From: Larkinella sp. C7
Lineage (GTDB): Bacteria > Bacteroidota > Bacteroidia > Cytophagales > Spirosomataceae
NCBI RefSeq assembly: GCF_006149005.1
Contig: NZ_VBSL01000004.1
Location: forward strand, 248,001 to 312,000
Direction: 5' to 3'
DNA length: 64,000 nt
The translations under genes and the position numbers were made by a program. The notes under the pieces are model-generated. The model ran no database searches. It was not told the origin of the DNA and saw only the letters and a list, made by a program, of their open reading frames with translations. Within the stretch, counting starts at the first letter, position 1, and each line of letters starts with the position of its first letter. This document shows, in pieces, positions 24,184-33,191 of the stretch.

Positions 24184-25143
24184 TTATTTCCCCCGGCTCG
24201 GTGTCAGGCCCAACTGCTCGTTGTAATAGCGGACCGTTTGAATCACCGAAGATAAGTTGCTGGGTTTATCCTGCGTATCCCGCTCAATAATAATATGTCC
24301 GGTAAAGTGCTGCCGCTGTAATTCCCTGAAGACTTCCGGGAAATCGATGACGCCCGTGCCAACCGGCACATCTTTCAATTTCGGATCGTTGTAGGCGGCA
24401 ATGTCTTTCAAATGCAGGGCAATCAGGTGACCCTCCAGTTTTTTCAGCCCCTCGACCGGATTGATGCCGCTCTTGGGCCAGTGACCGATGTCGGCGCAAA
24501 CCATGAAATTAGGATGGTTTTTAAGGGCCGCCAGCACCGAATCCGGATGCCAGTAGGCACTCACGCCCTTCCAGTGATTGTGGAGAGCAACTTTCAGGCC
24601 GTACACACCCGCCAGACTATCCACGCTATCCCAGAGATTTACAGGCGGTTCTGCCGTGACGTACTTTACATTCAATTTTTTGGCTAATTCAAATTCATGC
24701 GTCCATTTGTCAATGGTTTTGCCGCCGGTCAAATAAATAGATTCCATCAGGAGGCCTTTGTCGCTGACCTGCTGCTTGAGTTTGGCAATGCCCGACCACG
24801 ACAGATTCATGAGGAGCGAATCCCTGAGATCGGCTCCGGCCCGGCCAAAGGTGTAGCCTTCCACAAATTTCAACCCCGCGCTGTCCGCCTTGGCGAGTTG
24901 CTCGGGAAACGGAAACCGATTGAACGTATACAGAGCAACGCCCAGTTTCCAGTCTTTCGGTCCGCCATACCCCGCAGCGGTTTTAGAATGACCCCGGTTT
25001 GCGGATTTGCCGGTTATTTTCTTTTTATCCTGAGCCAACAGGTTGGTCGAGACCAGCAACCAGAGCATCAGAAAGAAACAACCGGCTAAGTTGCCTGATG
25101 AGGTCCGTGTTGATTGAGGGCGTAGGAGGGCAAGTTGTTTCAT
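24184..25143 (-). CDS. secreted sugar phosphate isomerase/epimerase-like TIM barrel
   Basis: A 319-residue protein with an N-terminal hydrophobic segment (GCFFLMLWLLVSTNLLAQ), so exported. The xylose isomerase-like barrel shows metal-ligand positions in VEGYTFG, ALHNHW, CADIGHW, HLKDI and the final IIIERD. The long n-region before the hydrophobic core is odd and the real start might be internal. It probably acts on a sugar or cyclitol. Exported members often accompany Gfo/Idh/MocA enzymes, as here at 21833. The 86-residue membrane protein gene follows without a gap. Confidence 0.78.
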   Translation of the reverse strand: MKQLALLRPQSTRTSSGNLAGCFFLMLWLLVSTNLLAQDKKKITGKSANRGHSKTAAGYGGPKDWKLGVALYTFNRFPFPEQLAKADSAGLKFVEGYTFGRAGADLRDSLLMNLSWSGIAKLKQQVSDKGLLMESIYLTGGKTIDKWTHEFELAKKLNVKYVTAEPPVNLWDSVDSLAGVYGLKVALHNHWKGVSAYWHPDSVLAALKNHPNFMVCADIGHWPKSGINPVEGLKKLEGHLIALHLKDIAAYNDPKLKDVPVGTGVIDFPEVFRELQRQHFTGHIIIERDTQDKPSNLSSVIQTVRYYNEQLGLTPSRGK

Positions 25144-25210
25144 AGCTGGTTAATTGGGGTTAGAATAGCAAGGTACGAAAGGATTGGCGATCGAACTGGC
25201 TTCGCTTTGG

Positions 25211-25245
25211 TTAATAAAAAAGCTGACCGCTTGCGGGGCCAGCCT
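25211..25245 (-). terminator. probable terminator
   Basis: On the minus strand GGCTGGCCCCGC pairs imperfectly with GCGGTCAGC and is followed by TTTTTTATT. It lies about 60 bp after the stop at 25302 and before the sugar isomerase-like gene. Confidence 0.6.
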
Positions 25246-25301
25246 TTCGGGGTGGATATAATCAGTCCGGGATGTTACCGCATTGACTGGTCGATGCGGT
25301 T

Positions 25302-25706
25302 TTACTGAAACGCAATCAGTCGGGGCGTGGCCGTCACCGGTGGCGTAGTGGCCAGCGTTAATTCCTGGGTGGTGGTTTCTACGCCGTTGGTGATGGAGAC
25401 CTGATAGACGCCGTCGGGCAGGTTCCGGACGTCCAGTTGCAGCCGGGCGTTTTGACGGTTTTTCCCAATTTGCTTGCTGAACACTTCAGCCCCCGCCCGG
25501 TTAACGATCTGAATCTGAACAGTTCCGCCGGTTTGTTTATTCAACGCAATCCGCAGCTTGCCTTCGGTGGTGGTAAATAGGCTACTCTGGAAAGTGACCG
25601 GTTTTTTGGGATGTACGAAAGACATATAGACATCGGCCTTCGTAACAGAGACACTGGTCAAGGTCAGCAGAAAAGCAACGAGCAGGGATTTGGAGAGCGT
25701 TTTCAT
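25302..25706 (-). CDS. small secreted protein with a sorting-domain-like beta fold
   Basis: A 134-residue protein with a signal peptide (MKTLSKSLLVAFLLTLTSVSV). The mature region (LRIALNKQTGGTVQIQIV, VFSKQIG, LQLDVRNLPDGVYQVSI) has the strand pattern and LPDGVYxVxI motif of secretion-system C-terminal sorting or DUF3244-type domains, but the protein is almost only this domain. The frame begins at 25760; the ATG at 25706 gives the signal peptide. The function is unknown; a surface or periplasmic adhesin-like role is a guess. Confidence 0.6.
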   Translation of the reverse strand: MKTLSKSLLVAFLLTLTSVSVTKADVYMSFVHPKKPVTFQSSLFTTTEGKLRIALNKQTGGTVQIQIVNRAGAEVFSKQIGKNRQNARLQLDVRNLPDGVYQVSITNGVETTTQELTLATTPPVTATPRLIAFQ

Positions 25707-25848
25707 GGCGTATGAAAGTTTTGTTTTGGTCCGTTTGAATGAATCAAAGGTCCGCTTCAACGCCTGAAAAAGCTGTCACAAATGAGTCAATCCCTGCTAC
25801 TTTTGGGACTGACGAAGGAGAAGAAATGCCGGTAGTTTGCGGTCGGTT

Positions 25849-27651
25849 TTACCGGCCCTGCACCACGGCTTCGTAAAACCGGTCCAGAATCAGCGCCCGG
25901 ATGTTCAGGGTAGGTTTGCCGTAGGTTTTGGAATCGTCGGGATACACCCGGTTGGTCAGGCAAATGTAGACCAGGTTGTATTTCGGATCGACCCAGACGT
26001 AGGTGCCGGTATAACCGCTGTGTCCATAGGCCAGGGCCGATGGATACGCTTTGGCACCTTGTTTCGGATTCGGTGCCCGTGCAAAACCGTAGCCCCGACC
26101 ACTGGTTTTCGATTGTTCCGCCGTGAAGAGATCCACCGTAGCGGGCTGGATGTAGGTGCGACCGCCGTAAGAACCCTTGTTCAGATACATCTGGTAGAGA
26201 ATGGCCAGATCGTTGGCGTTGGCGAACAGCCCGGCATGGCCTTCAACACCTCCCGCCATGGCCGCACCCGGATCGTTGACGTAACCCTGTACGCGCATGT
26301 TGCGGAACCAGTTGTCGTTTTCGGTGGTCGGCACAATCCGGGAACGGGGAAAGCGGTTTCGGGGCAAATAGCCCGTCGATGTCATGCCGAGCGGCCGGTA
26401 AAACTCGTTCTGAACAAACTCGTCGAGCTTCTGGTGCGAAACCGTTTCGATCACTTCCTTCATCATGTACATGCTCACATCGCTGTACACGAATTTGCCC
26501 CGCGTCCCGCCTTTCGACTGCAAAGTGACGGGCCACATGACCTCTTCGAAATAATTGGCCCGGAGGAAAAACCGGTCGGCCACTTTGGTCGGATAGGCTG
26601 CCGACGAGTCGAAGCTGAGATCCAGCGGTTTGAGTTGTTCGTAGAATTTGATGTACGGTGTATAGCCCGCTTCGTGGAGCAGGGCCTCCCGGATGGTGAC
26701 CGTTGCTTTGTCCGGAATGGTCCGGGTTCGGGCCACGTAGGTGCTGATGGGCGTTTTCAGGTCCAGCGCCTTTTGATCCAGCAACCGCATAACCGCCGGG
26801 GTGGTCGCACTGACTTTCGTGACCGAAGCCAGGTCGAACAGATCATCGGCTTTCGTCACGGCATCCCGCGCGTAGGTGTGATGCCCATACGCTTTGTGAA
26901 AGATGACTTTACCGTCTTTGGCCAGCAGAACCACCGCACCGGGGGTCACGTGATCGGCAATGGCTACGGCCATCAGCGAATCAATCGCCTTCAGGCGTTT
27001 ACTATTTACCGTTACAGCCTCCGGGATCGAATACCCCAGCCGGATTTTAGGCGTCGAATGCCCGCTGCCTGCTTTGAAAAGGGTGCTATAGGTGGTTTCA
27101 AGGCGATTGGCAGAAGCCATACCACCAAAAAGGATCTGGGCTGCGGCCGAGGCACCTTCGGCGGTATTGGCCGGATACCAGAGGATAGGGCAACGCAGGG
27201 ATTCCAGACCGGCCAGGTTTTTTCCGCTTCCGGCCAGCACCACCACAACTTTATTGATCGCCTGTTGATCGGCGATGAAATTCAGCAGCTTGGGACCAAA
27301 GGGGGAGGAGTCCGATAACGTAATAATGACCAGATTATACAGTTTCAGCCGGTCATGCAAGTCAAACAAAACAGAATCGGTCGGAGCTGCACCGAGTGAA
27401 AAGCCCGTAACCGGACTGTATTTGGCCGCCAGACTATCAAAAACCGCCTGCTGGGCGTAACGGCCATTCACAATAGCGGTCTTTATGTTTAGAAGGTCGA
27501 TGACCGGCACCAGTCCAGATGGGTTGTTGAGCACGACCACCTGTTTTTCAGCCTGTTGGATCGCAGTCAGGTTAGCGGGTGTGGGAAGCGGTTGGGCCAA
27601 AGCCGTGCTACAGTACAGCAGCAGAAGGAGATTCCAGATCGACGGTTTCAT
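25849..27651 (-). CDS. beta-lactamase-fold hydrolase fused to a GH3 C-terminal-like domain
   Basis: A 600-residue exported protein (signal peptide about 1-21). Residues ~30-220 resemble the C-terminal (alpha/beta) domain of GH3 glycosidases (VVVLNNP, LVIITLSD, VVVLAGSGKNLAG). Residues ~230-600 are a class C beta-lactamase or serine hydrolase domain with SVTK (about 275), YSD (about 385) and HSGYTG (about 543). In Bacteroidota, longer proteins join a complete GH3 (NagZ-like) part to this domain; here the GH3 catalytic half is absent. A cell-wall or muropeptide role is likely. The frame upstream starts with TTG; ATG 27651 is used. Confidence 0.78.
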   Translation of the reverse strand: MKPSIWNLLLLLYCSTALAQPLPTPANLTAIQQAEKQVVVLNNPSGLVPVIDLLNIKTAIVNGRYAQQAVFDSLAAKYSPVTGFSLGAAPTDSVLFDLHDRLKLYNLVIITLSDSSPFGPKLLNFIADQQAINKVVVVLAGSGKNLAGLESLRCPILWYPANTAEGASAAAQILFGGMASANRLETTYSTLFKAGSGHSTPKIRLGYSIPEAVTVNSKRLKAIDSLMAVAIADHVTPGAVVLLAKDGKVIFHKAYGHHTYARDAVTKADDLFDLASVTKVSATTPAVMRLLDQKALDLKTPISTYVARTRTIPDKATVTIREALLHEAGYTPYIKFYEQLKPLDLSFDSSAAYPTKVADRFFLRANYFEEVMWPVTLQSKGGTRGKFVYSDVSMYMMKEVIETVSHQKLDEFVQNEFYRPLGMTSTGYLPRNRFPRSRIVPTTENDNWFRNMRVQGYVNDPGAAMAGGVEGHAGLFANANDLAILYQMYLNKGSYGGRTYIQPATVDLFTAEQSKTSGRGYGFARAPNPKQGAKAYPSALAYGHSGYTGTYVWVDPKYNLVYICLTNRVYPDDSKTYGKPTLNIRALILDRFYEAVVQGR

Positions 27652-27736
27652 ACAGATTGGCAAGTAAGGGGATTGGGGCCGATTTTACAAACGGCTTCTT
27701 AATCCATTCCTATCGTGCTGCCTCAATGTAAAATAA

Positions 27737-27768
27737 ATAAACCCTGGCCTTTGCAGATCAGGGTTTAT
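27737..27768 (-). terminator. terminator of the phospholipase C gene
   Basis: A perfect 10-bp stem (ATAAACCCTG at 27737-27746, complement at 27759-27768) with a 12-nt loop. On the minus strand it is followed by the T-rich TTTATTTTA and lies about 60 bp after the stop at 27830. Confidence 0.75.
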
Positions 27769-27829
27769 GGGATGTAGCCTAAATTGGTATTGAATCGGTT
27801 GCCAAAAGAATCCTAGCTTTCGATTCCCC

Positions 27830-30412
27830 TCAAACCAACTCACCACCCATTACCGGGTCCGTAAAACCTTCTTTTCCGGTTTCAACCCGACCGGCATACC
27901 GCTTCTCGAAAACCGGATGGCCGTCTACGGTCACGCTGAAATCATACCAGCCGAAGCTGCGGCTCAGGTCCAGAATCAGGCTGATCCGGCTTCCTTTCGA
28001 ACCGGCTGCGGCCAGGGTTTGGGTCTGGGTGCCGGTTTGGTAGGCGTTGTCTTTCACGTCGATGGTGAACGCCCGGGCCGGATCGAGGTTGGTGATGTTG
28101 AGTTCAACCGAACCGGTTAAGGTGTTGGCCTGCGGAACCGTACGCTGGTAGTCGCACTGAACCGAAATCCGTGGATCGTTGCCGGTTCCGATGAACTCGC
28201 GGAAAAAACCGTTGGGGCCGTTGACCCGGAACTGGTAGGTCTCGTTCCCGAATTCCCGAATGTCCCAGCGGTCGCTCAGGCGGTCTCCGGCGGCTACGGC
28301 ATAATTCCGAACCTGCACATCGCGCTCGGCGTTTTCGTTTTCCGACACGAAGTTGTTCAGCGCATACACCGTGAAGGGCGAGCCCGCCGACTTCGCTCCA
28401 AAAACGTCATTTCCAGCTTTCAGCGTGATGTCAAATGCTTTCTGGTCCGGATCGAAATGCCCATCGGCGTATAATTCGTACGGAATCGCGAGGGACGACC
28501 GCAGGCCTTTCTCCTGCCGGGGCATGAGCGGAGACGCGTAGGGAGCCTTTTTGATTTTGTTGATTTCGTCGGTCGTCAGCACCTTGAAATCGGATGGCAG
28601 TTCCTTGAACTGGGCTTTGTGGATGCTTTCGACAAACTCGTTTTTCTCTACAAAAGCCGGCATCGGTATTTTCTCGCCTTTGTAGGGCCGGAACACCGAG
28701 GTCAAATCTCCGCAAACCGTCCGTCGCCAGGCACTGATGTTTGACTCTTCGATTTTCTTGCCGGTTTTCTTGCTCAGAAACACTTCCAGAAACTGGAGAA
28801 TGGACGTGTGATCGAAAACCTCCGACGACACCTTGCCGCCCCGGCTCCAGGGCGAGGCAATCACGAGCGGCACGCGGTACCCCAACCCGATGGCACCAGC
28901 CCGCGCTTCTTTCCGGGCGTTCGGGCTTTTGCGTTGCAACTCATGCTCCATGTAGACGTGCTCGACGCTGGTGTCGATGCCTTTGGAGACTTTGCCGGTT
29001 TCGGGCTTGTCGGGGTGGGGGGCTACAAACGGGGGAACGTGGTCGAAATAACCGTCGTTTTCGTCGTAACACAAGATGAAAACCGTCTTTTTCCAGACAT
29101 CCGGATTTTGGGTCAGGATGTCGAGCATTTCGGAAATGTACCACGCTCCGTACCAGGCCGCGCCGGGGTGATCGGAGTAGTTTTCGGGGGCCACCACCCA
29201 CGAAACCGTCGGCAGCGTGCGGTTTTTTACATCCGTCCGAAACTGGTGCAACACATCGCCTTTCGGAATTTCAACTTCCCGTTCCATACTCCCGTCGTGG
29301 TATTTCAGCTTTGTCAGTTCGTGGTAATGCGGGTCGTTTTTGTTGGTTGTAAAGGCTTTCTCGTGCAGGTTTTTCTCCCGCTGCGACAATTTGGCGTAGT
29401 TTTCCCGGCTGTATTTCACCTGGTGTTCCCGGCCCATTTTCAGTTCCTGTTCTTTCCGGCTCAGCTCCCGCTTCAGTTTGGGGAGTTCGCTGGAAGTTTC
29501 GGGCAATGCATTGATTTTGGCAGTCAAAGCCTGAATTTCGCCCGGCAGTTCGGGGAGTTTTTTGGCCAGAAAACGCTGGTAGGCTTCCGAGAAACCGACG
29601 TTGTACTGTTCGAACCACTCGATGGGATTATCCGTAAAATTGGCCAGCCAGCCCTCTTCTTCACCTTCAAAGCCGACGGGTAAACTCAGTTCGTTCTGGT
29701 AAATTCGCCACGAGATGCCGTTTTCTTCCAGCCGCTCGGGAAAGGTTTTCCAGTGGGCCGGATCGTCGTAATCGACGTCCTCATTCCGAACATTCGCTTT
29801 CACGTTCCGGTCCGGTTTTTCCCGGATGGTGCCGGTCCAGAGGTAGAGTCGGTTGGGCGTAGTGCCGGTCAGGGACGAGCAGAAATTCTGGTCACAAACC
29901 GTAAAGGCATCGGCCAGGGCGTAGTAAAACGGAATGTCCTGCCGGTTGTAATAGCCCATTGTCAAGGGCATTTTGGCATATTCTTTCCGGCCAGATTGCT
30001 TGGAATCCAGCCACTTGTCGTATTTCCCGTCGTTGCGGGCATCCACCTGATTGGTCCAGGAGTGGGGGAGCGAACTCATCCAGGTGGCTTTGGTATCTTT
30101 CAAATTCAGCCGGAAGGGGGCGTAGGTTTCACCGGCGGCATTGGTCTGGAGCCAAACCGGGTTTTTGTTGGGGAGCGTAATCGCCCGCGGATCGTTGAAT
30201 CCCCGAACGCCCCGCAGCGACCCGTAGCAATGGTCGAAGGAGCGGTTTTCCTGCATCAGAATGACGATGTGTTCGGCATCCTGAAAGGTGCTGCCCGGCT
30301 GGGGGTCGATGGCGAGGGCTTTCTGGATCGAGTCGGGGAGAGCCTGAAACAGGCTTGTGCCACCGGCTAGCAAGGCGGCTTTTTTGAGAAATTCTCTTCT
30401 GCTGTCCGTCAT
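27830..30412 (-). CDS. phosphocholine-type phospholipase C, Tat-exported
   Basis: An 860-residue member of the acid phosphatase-like phospholipase C family. The N-terminus DSRREFLKKAALLAG is a Tat signal. The catalytic domain begins HIVILMQENRSFDHCYG, with Glu-Asn binding residues, and continues with the DENDGYFDHVPPF and DHTSILQFLE blocks. Two DUF756 beta domains form the C-terminus. These enzymes split phosphatidylcholine or sphingomyelin outside the cytoplasm and are used for phosphate or choline acquisition. No chaperone gene (plcR type) is adjacent. The length fits the family with a charged helical insertion near residues 270-350. Confidence 0.88.
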   Translation of the reverse strand: MTDSRREFLKKAALLAGGTSLFQALPDSIQKALAIDPQPGSTFQDAEHIVILMQENRSFDHCYGSLRGVRGFNDPRAITLPNKNPVWLQTNAAGETYAPFRLNLKDTKATWMSSLPHSWTNQVDARNDGKYDKWLDSKQSGRKEYAKMPLTMGYYNRQDIPFYYALADAFTVCDQNFCSSLTGTTPNRLYLWTGTIREKPDRNVKANVRNEDVDYDDPAHWKTFPERLEENGISWRIYQNELSLPVGFEGEEEGWLANFTDNPIEWFEQYNVGFSEAYQRFLAKKLPELPGEIQALTAKINALPETSSELPKLKRELSRKEQELKMGREHQVKYSRENYAKLSQREKNLHEKAFTTNKNDPHYHELTKLKYHDGSMEREVEIPKGDVLHQFRTDVKNRTLPTVSWVVAPENYSDHPGAAWYGAWYISEMLDILTQNPDVWKKTVFILCYDENDGYFDHVPPFVAPHPDKPETGKVSKGIDTSVEHVYMEHELQRKSPNARKEARAGAIGLGYRVPLVIASPWSRGGKVSSEVFDHTSILQFLEVFLSKKTGKKIEESNISAWRRTVCGDLTSVFRPYKGEKIPMPAFVEKNEFVESIHKAQFKELPSDFKVLTTDEINKIKKAPYASPLMPRQEKGLRSSLAIPYELYADGHFDPDQKAFDITLKAGNDVFGAKSAGSPFTVYALNNFVSENENAERDVQVRNYAVAAGDRLSDRWDIREFGNETYQFRVNGPNGFFREFIGTGNDPRISVQCDYQRTVPQANTLTGSVELNITNLDPARAFTIDVKDNAYQTGTQTQTLAAAGSKGSRISLILDLSRSFGWYDFSVTVDGHPVFEKRYAGRVETGKEGFTDPVMGGELV

Positions 30413-30583
30413 TTCGGGTTGAGAGTTGTGGGTTAGTAAAGATACTTTTTTTTAGTACCGAAATGACGAAAAAACCGCTTAATTTAACAGTATGATAACT
30501 TTTCCATATTTACCGATATCAATTGGGATGGCTTTTTTCGCGCAACGTGTCGAGTTTCTGGTAACAGCGCAGGGAGTCGGGGG

Positions 30584-30611
30584 CACTTACCCAACCTGGG
30601 TCGGGTAAGTG
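30584..30611 (-). terminator. hairpin after the MDR oxidoreductase gene
   Basis: CACTTACCC (30584-30592) pairs perfectly with GGGTAAGTG (30603-30611). It starts 12 bp beyond the stop at 30623 on the minus strand. No T-run follows, so it may be a 3' end stabiliser instead of a terminator. Confidence 0.45.
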
Positions 30612-30622
30612 ATGGTTGTAGC

Positions 30623-31597
30623 CTATTCCGTTTTCGTCTTTGGGTCTGACACGACTTCCACGACCAGTTTCCCCTTCACATGGCCGGCTTCACTTTCGGC
30701 ATGGGCCAGCGCGAGTTCGTCCAGGCGATAGGTCCGCTCGATAACCACGAGCAACTGGCCGTCGGCCACCTGTTTCAGCAGCCAGTTCATATCCTCCTGA
30801 CTAAACGTGAACAGAATCGACTCCGCTTTTTGCTCCGTGAAAATCGTCACCACCTGCTCCAGCATCTGTTTCGGCGATGGTAGGGTGGTAACATATATAC
30901 CATTTTCGGTTAAAATATTCCGGCATTCGTCGAACGAACTTTTGCCCACCGCGTCGAAAACAATGTTGTAGGTTTCAATGCTTTTCGTAAAATCGGCGGT
31001 ATGGTAATCGATGATGTGATCGGCCCCTAACTGGCGGGCGAGCGCGGCACCTTCCGTGCTGCAAACCGCCGTGACCTGACCGCCCAGCAATTTGGCAATC
31101 TGGATGGCAAACGTGCCGACGCCCCCGGTGGCACCATTGATCAGCACCTGATCGCCCGGACGCAGGTTTCCTTTGTCCCGCAAGGCCTGCAACGCCGTTC
31201 CGGCGGCTATGGGCATGGCCGCAGCCTGGGAAAAATCCACGGCATCGGGCAGTTTGATCACGTTCTTGTCTTTCGCGACGACGTATTCGGCATAGCCTCC
31301 TCCGGCCAAACCCAATGAGGCCACCACCCGGTCGCCGGGCTTGATCTCCTTCACCATCAATCCGACGGCTTCGACCACGCCCGCGCACTCGGCCCCCAGA
31401 ATCTTGGGGAAATGACCTGATTGCAGGAATTTCATACCGCCTTCCCGTGCTTTGGTGTCCATCGGATTGATTCCGGCCGCATGCACACGGATCAGAACCT
31501 GGTGCGGATCGTCGATGGAATCGATGGTGGGTTGCGGTACCTCCTGAACGTGTAGTTCGTGAGCATCTCCATAATGATTGATGATAGCGGCTTTCAT
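30623..31597 (-). CDS. zinc-free NADP-dependent MDR oxidoreductase (quinone reductase-like)
   Basis: A 324-residue medium-chain reductase. It opens MKAAIINHYGD, has the catalytic-domain block GINPMDTKAREG, and the nucleotide-binding motif GATGGVGTFAIQIAKLLGG. The zinc-ligand Cys cluster of alcohol dehydrogenases is absent, so it belongs with the quinone oxidoreductase or enone reductase branch. The substrate is unknown. The frame reaches 31633, but the ATG at 31597 matches the family start. Confidence 0.87.
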   Translation of the reverse strand: MKAAIINHYGDAHELHVQEVPQPTIDSIDDPHQVLIRVHAAGINPMDTKAREGGMKFLQSGHFPKILGAECAGVVEAVGLMVKEIKPGDRVVASLGLAGGGYAEYVVAKDKNVIKLPDAVDFSQAAAMPIAAGTALQALRDKGNLRPGDQVLINGATGGVGTFAIQIAKLLGGQVTAVCSTEGAALARQLGADHIIDYHTADFTKSIETYNIVFDAVGKSSFDECRNILTENGIYVTTLPSPKQMLEQVVTIFTEQKAESILFTFSQEDMNWLLKQVADGQLLVVIERTYRLDELALAHAESEAGHVKGKLVVEVVSDPKTKTE

Positions 31598-31754
31598 GAT
31601 TTTTTCTGACGTTAATGTATTGACTAAACCCATCTGCCGGGGAGAGGTTTCGTTGTTTTAGGTTACGGGGTATCACCCACGTGACCATACCGGAGCGCCC
31701 AAACATTTATTTAGCACACGTGGTTACTGGCCTAGTCAACTAAAAACGGAAAAC

Positions 31755-31970
31755 ATGGTCAGGAAGGGAGACTTGGTACGCTGGAAATACGCCAGCGGTC
31801 ATGCCGAAGGGAAGGTAGTAGAAGTCCACAAAGCGGAAATTGAAAAGACCATCAAAGGATCAAAGATCAAGCGAAACGGCTCCGAAGACAATCCGGCTCT
31901 GGTGATCGAACAGGACGACAGACAGACGGTTTTGAAGTTACAAAGCGAAGTGGAAAAGATTCATAAGTGA
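31755..31970 (+). CDS. DUF2945 (TUDOR-like) small protein
   Basis: A 71-residue protein with the DUF2945/hypervirulence-associated TUDOR pattern: VRKGDLVRWKYASGHAEGKV, then HKAEIEKTIKGSKIKRNGSE and NPALVIEQDD. This small SH3-like barrel is widespread in bacteria and has no proven function. It is a stand-alone gene between divergent and downstream genes. Confidence 0.85.
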   Translation: MVRKGDLVRWKYASGHAEGKVVEVHKAEIEKTIKGSKIKRNGSEDNPALVIEQDDRQTVLKLQSEVEKIHK

Positions 31971-32045
31971 GGGATGTCTCTGGGCCATGCGGTGATCAGG
32001 TCGGTTTTTGAGTAAGTTTGCACCGTATCTATTCCATAATCTTTC

Positions 32046-33191
32046 ATGCAACGCCGAACGTTTCTTCAAAATACCAGCCTTTTGGCCGCAGCCGTGACGA
32101 CTTCCGGCCCGGCGGTTTTTGCCGCATCGTCGGCTCCGGCTGCCAAAAACAAACTGCCGAAATGGAAAGGCTTTAACCTGCTGGATTTCTTTTCACCCAA
32201 TCCGGCGCAGGGCCGGAAGCCGACCGCCGAAGAGCACTTCAAATGGATGCGCGACTGGGGTTTCGATTTTGTCCGGCTGCCGATGGCGTATCCGGCCTAT
32301 CTGAAGTTCGACCGGAGCCGCAACATCACACCCGACGAAGTCTATCAGATCGACGAGCAGGCCGTGGAACGCATCGACAGACTGGTGGCAATGGCCCATA
32401 AACACAACCTCCACGTCAGCCTGAACCTGCACCGCGCACCGGGCTACTGTGTCAACGCTGGGTTTCACGAACCCTACAACCTCTGGACCGATCAGCCCGC
32501 GCAGGACGCGTTTAATTTTCACTGGAACTTCTGGGCGAAACGCTACAAAAACGTGTCCGATCAGAAAATCAGCTTCGATCTGCTGAACGAGCCGAGTATG
32601 CGGGAAGACATGAACGACCAGCTTTCCAAACGGAGTTCGGTGCCGGGAGCGGTGTATCGGAAAGTAGCGCTGGCAGCTCTGGAAGCCATTCGCAAGGAGA
32701 ACCCGAAACACCTCGTGATTGCCGATGGCAACGATGTGGGCTCGTCGGTGATTCCCGAAATCACCGATCTGGACATTGCGCAGAGTTGTCGGGGCTACAA
32801 TCCGGGCATTATTTCGCACTACAAAGCCCCCTGGGCCAACAAAGATCCCGAGAACCTGCCGATGCCGAAGTGGCCGGGACAGGTGGGCGATAAATACCTG
32901 AGCCGCGCGATGCTGGAAACGTTTTACAAACCGTGGATCGAACTGGTCAATAAGGGCGTCGGCGTGCATTGTGGCGAATGTGGCGCCTGGAACAAAACCC
33001 CGCACGACGTTTTTCTGGCCTGGTTTGGCGATGTGCTCGACATTCTGACGAGCAACGGCATCGGTTTTGCGCTCTGGGAATTCAGCGGAGATTTTGGGGT
33101 GCTGGATTCCAAACGGGCCGACGTGGCGTATGAAGACTGGTACGGTCACAAACTGGACCAGAAATTATTGAACCTGCTGGCGAAGTATTGA
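32046..33191 (+). CDS. GH5-family glycoside hydrolase, secreted
   Basis: A 381-residue protein with a Tat/Sec-type leader (QRRTFLQNTSLLAAAVT). The TIM barrel shows WGFDFVRLPMAYP, SLNLHRAPGY, LLNEPS with acid/base Glu182, and GVHCGECGAW with the probable nucleophile Glu311. It hydrolyses a beta-linked glucan, mannan or similar; the subfamily cannot be fixed. Its TGA overlaps the ATG of the pseudouridine synthase gene by one base, a functionally odd pairing. Confidence 0.87.
   Translation: MQRRTFLQNTSLLAAAVTTSGPAVFAASSAPAAKNKLPKWKGFNLLDFFSPNPAQGRKPTAEEHFKWMRDWGFDFVRLPMAYPAYLKFDRSRNITPDEVYQIDEQAVERIDRLVAMAHKHNLHVSLNLHRAPGYCVNAGFHEPYNLWTDQPAQDAFNFHWNFWAKRYKNVSDQKISFDLLNEPSMREDMNDQLSKRSSVPGAVYRKVALAALEAIRKENPKHLVIADGNDVGSSVIPEITDLDIAQSCRGYNPGIISHYKAPWANKDPENLPMPKWPGQVGDKYLSRAMLETFYKPWIELVNKGVGVHCGECGAWNKTPHDVFLAWFGDVLDILTSNGIGFALWEFSGDFGVLDSKRADVAYEDWYGHKLDQKLLNLLAKY

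Noticed and set aside
25837-27318. 493-codon open frame on the plus strand opposite the beta-lactamase-fold gene
   Set aside because: It is antisense to a gene with complete motifs and a signal peptide. Its own translation shows no recognisable domain and has the Arg/Gly/Val/Phe bias of a reverse-frame shadow.
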